From: Cryobacterium sp. PAMC25264
GTDB taxonomy: Bacteria; Actinomycetota; Actinomycetes; Actinomycetales; Microbacteriaceae
Direction of reading: 5' to 3'
NCBI RefSeq assembly: GCF_019443325.1
Contig: NZ_CP080383.1
Coordinates: forward strand, 1,798,001 to 1,862,000
DNA length: 64,000 bases
Positions 62,532-64,000 of the stretch are shown here, in pieces. The translations under genes were made by a program, and so were the position numbers. Position 1 is the stretch's first letter. Each line of letters starts with the position of its first letter. The notes beneath the pieces were generated by a model. That model was not told the DNA's origin. It did no database searches and saw only the letters and a list, made by a program, of their open reading frames with translations.

Positions 62532-64000
62532 TCAGCTTGCGACGGCGACCAGACCCATCTCGGCCGGGCTGATCAGCAGCTCGTTGCGTGGCACGACCCG
62601 TACGGTGTAGCCGAACCCGCCCGCCCGGTCGAGTTCCACGGTGCCGGTGAACAGCGTCGGCGTGCCGGAGGCGGGGTCGCCCGTCGCATCCGCGAGCGCG
62701 TCCTGTCCCTGCACGTCGTCGATCGGCTCGAGCGCCTGGGTGCTCACATCGGTCAGGTCGTCGCCGCCCAGACTCCGGCCGTAAACCACCTGCACCGTCA
62801 CGTCCTCCGGCTCCAGCCCATTCAACTGCACGTGGGCACGCAGGTGCAGTTCGTCGCCCACCTGCGGAACCGTGGCGACGCCGCCGGACTCCACATGCGC
62901 GACGCTCACCCCCGGCCACGCGGCGGTGATTCGGCTCTTCCAAGCCGCGAGCTCACGGGCCGCTCGGTAGTCGTTCGCCGAGAGGCGTGCCTCGGACGCG
63001 CCGGCGGGCCGGTAGAGCTTCTCCACGTATTCGCGCACCATCCGCCCGGCGTTCAGTTCGGGAGACAGCCCAGCGAGAGTCTGGCGGATGTTGGCCACCC
63101 AGCGTTCGGGTACCCCATCGGCGTTGCGCTCGTAGAAGGGCGGCGCCACCTGGTGTTCGATGAGCTCGTACAGCGCCTCGGCCTCGATACGGTCGCGTTC
63201 GGCGGAGTTGGTGGCCGCGTCAGCCGACGGGATCGCCCAGCCGTTCTGCCCGTCGAAGTACTCCGGCCACCAGCCGTCCAGGATGGACAGGTTGAGCGCG
63301 CCGTTGAGGGCGGCCTTCATGCCCGATGTCCCACAGGCCTCAAGCGGGCGGAGCGGGTTGTTCAGCCACACATCGGTGCCCGGGTACATCAGTTGGGCCA
63401 TGCCGATGTTGTAATCGGGCAGGAACGCGATGCGCGTGCGCAGCTCGGGGTCTGCGGCGAACTGCACGATCTTCTGGATCAGCCGCTTGCCCTCCTCGTC
63501 GGCCGGGTGCGACTTGCCGGCGATGACGATCTGCACCGGGTGCTCAGGGTGCAGCAGCAGCGCGCGAAGGCGTTCGGGGTCGTGCAGCATCAGGGTGAGC
63601 CGCTTGTAGGTGGGCACCCGGCGGGCGAACCCGATGGTGAGCACGTCGGGGTCGAAGACCTGGTTGATCCACGCCGGAATCAGGCCGCCCGGGTTCTGCA
63701 CGAGCCACGCCGCACCGATGCGGCGGCGGGCGTCGTCGACGAACTGGCGGCGCATGTCGCCGCGCACGTCCCAGAGGTCCTGATCACTCACCACGGGCGA
63801 GGCCCAGTCCGCGGTGGAGGTATCGGTGGTGCCCAGCCGGTTCGCGGCCAGGGCTTTGAGCGCCGGGTCGGTCCAGGTAGGCGCGTGCACCCCGTTGGTG
63901 ATCGACGTGATCGGCACCTCGCTGGCGTCGAACCCGGGCCAGAGGCCGCTGAACATCCGTCGGCTCACCTCGCCGTGCAGCTTGGAGACGCCGTTGGCGT
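62532..64000 (-). CDS. glgP: alpha-glucan phosphorylase (GT35), C-terminal part; 5' end outside window
   Basis: This enzyme releases glucose-1-phosphate from glycogen with PLP as cofactor. Seen: the reading frame enters at the window edge as NANGVSKLHGEVSRRMF and includes SITNGVHAPTW, FARRVPTYKR, IVIAGKSHPADEEGK, and the PLP-Lys region ACGTSGMKAALNGALNLSILDGWW. The C-terminus (last ~110 residues) is a beta-rich accessory region. It is the T. maritima/actinobacterial type of phosphorylase. Convergent with YbaK/GlgX; glycogen breakdown is the shared role with GlgX. Confidence 0.94.
   Translation of the reverse strand, partial: ANGVSKLHGEVSRRMFSGLWPGFDASEVPITSITNGVHAPTWTDPALKALAANRLGTTDTSTADWASPVVSDQDLWDVRGDMRRQFVDDARRRIGAAWLVQNPGGLIPAWINQVFDPDVLTIGFARRVPTYKRLTLMLHDPERLRALLLHPEHPVQIVIAGKSHPADEEGKRLIQKIVQFAADPELRTRIAFLPDYNIGMAQLMYPGTDVWLNNPLRPLEACGTSGMKAALNGALNLSILDGWWPEYFDGQNGWAIPSADAATNSAERDRIEAEALYELIEHQVAPPFYERNADGVPERWVANIRQTLAGLSPELNAGRMVREYVEKLYRPAGASEARLSANDYRAARELAAWKSRITAAWPGVSVAHVESGGVATVPQVGDELHLRAHVQLNGLEPEDVTVQVVYGRSLGGDDLTDVSTQALEPIDDVQGQDALADATGDPASGTPTLFTGTVELDRAGGFGYTVRVVPRNELLISPAEMGLVAVAS

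Overview
The window is about 64 kb of chromosome from a high-GC Gram-positive actinobacterium. Gene content points to Microbacteriaceae, and Cryobacterium or a close relative is my best guess. Supporting signs are the tig-clpP1 pair, a mycothiol-type DsbA-like protein, a DinIR-free dinB with an actinobacterial SOS box, a YkoEDC-type ECF transporter under a TPP riboswitch, gatCAB close to ligA-mnmA, many GTG starts, and ATGA/GTGA/TAATG overlaps. The genus is an inference; the phylum is well supported. I see no prophage, insertion sequence, CRISPR array or rRNA. This is core chromosome with scattered accessory repeats.

Layout. 0-2.4 kb: clpP1 (cut by the window edge), tig, tRNA-Pro and tRNA-Gly. 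2.4-11.6 kb: a mostly minus-strand block with an SDR, L-lactate dehydrogenase, a two-component pair, an amidohydrolase plus PaiB-like FMN protein, an Nei-type glycosylase, rpiB and a DsbA-like thiol protein. 11.6-25 kb: a ProP-like MFS transporter preceded by a four-unit 23-bp tandem repeat, a zinc-ribbon SDR, a DnaQ-like exonuclease, frameshifted pepN, an MscS channel overlapping truncated haemoglobin glbO, an FAD dehydrogenase, tesB, a Rieske lipoprotein and a hotdog thioesterase. 25-34.5 kb: ettA, a lipoprotein, ssb, an aldo/keto reductase, small membrane proteins, nadE, tRNA-Arg, a thioredoxin-like protein, orn, tRNA-His and a minimal zincin. 34.5-44.5 kb: an S11-family peptidase homologue, the thiamine/HMP ECF operon (riboswitch, ykoE, ykoD, ykoC, P-loop kinase), a GerW-family protein, dinB, an LLM flavoprotein and a DUF3566 protein. 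44.5-64 kb: a ferritin-VIT1 fusion at the end of the gatC-gatA-gatB chain, a DUF1023 hydrolase, an epimerase, an ArsR-type regulator with an MFS exporter, the ligA-mnmA-cysteine desulfurase cluster, then frameshifted glgX, a YbaK-type deacylase and glgP (cut by the right edge).

Functional groups. The gatC-A-B genes serve tRNA-dependent amidation. The desulfurase and MnmA probably supply sulfur for tRNA 2-thiouridylation. GlgX and GlgP form a glycogen-breakdown pair. YkoE/D/C import a thiamine precursor under TPP control. HK/RR and ArsR/MFS are local regulatory pairs.

The most unusual signals are repeat-based. There are three families of intergenic palindromes: a 61-bp family with three copies, a ~70-bp family with three copies, and a GGTCGAGCCTGTCGAAACC family. 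There are 15-bp in-frame tandem repeats inside seven different genes, and several noncoding tandem arrays of 13, 14, 23 and 34 bp. Two clear single-base frameshifts (pepN and glgX) lie in short C or G runs, so they may be sequencing errors; a third is possible near the DUF3566 gene. I found no convincing previously undescribed multi-gene system.
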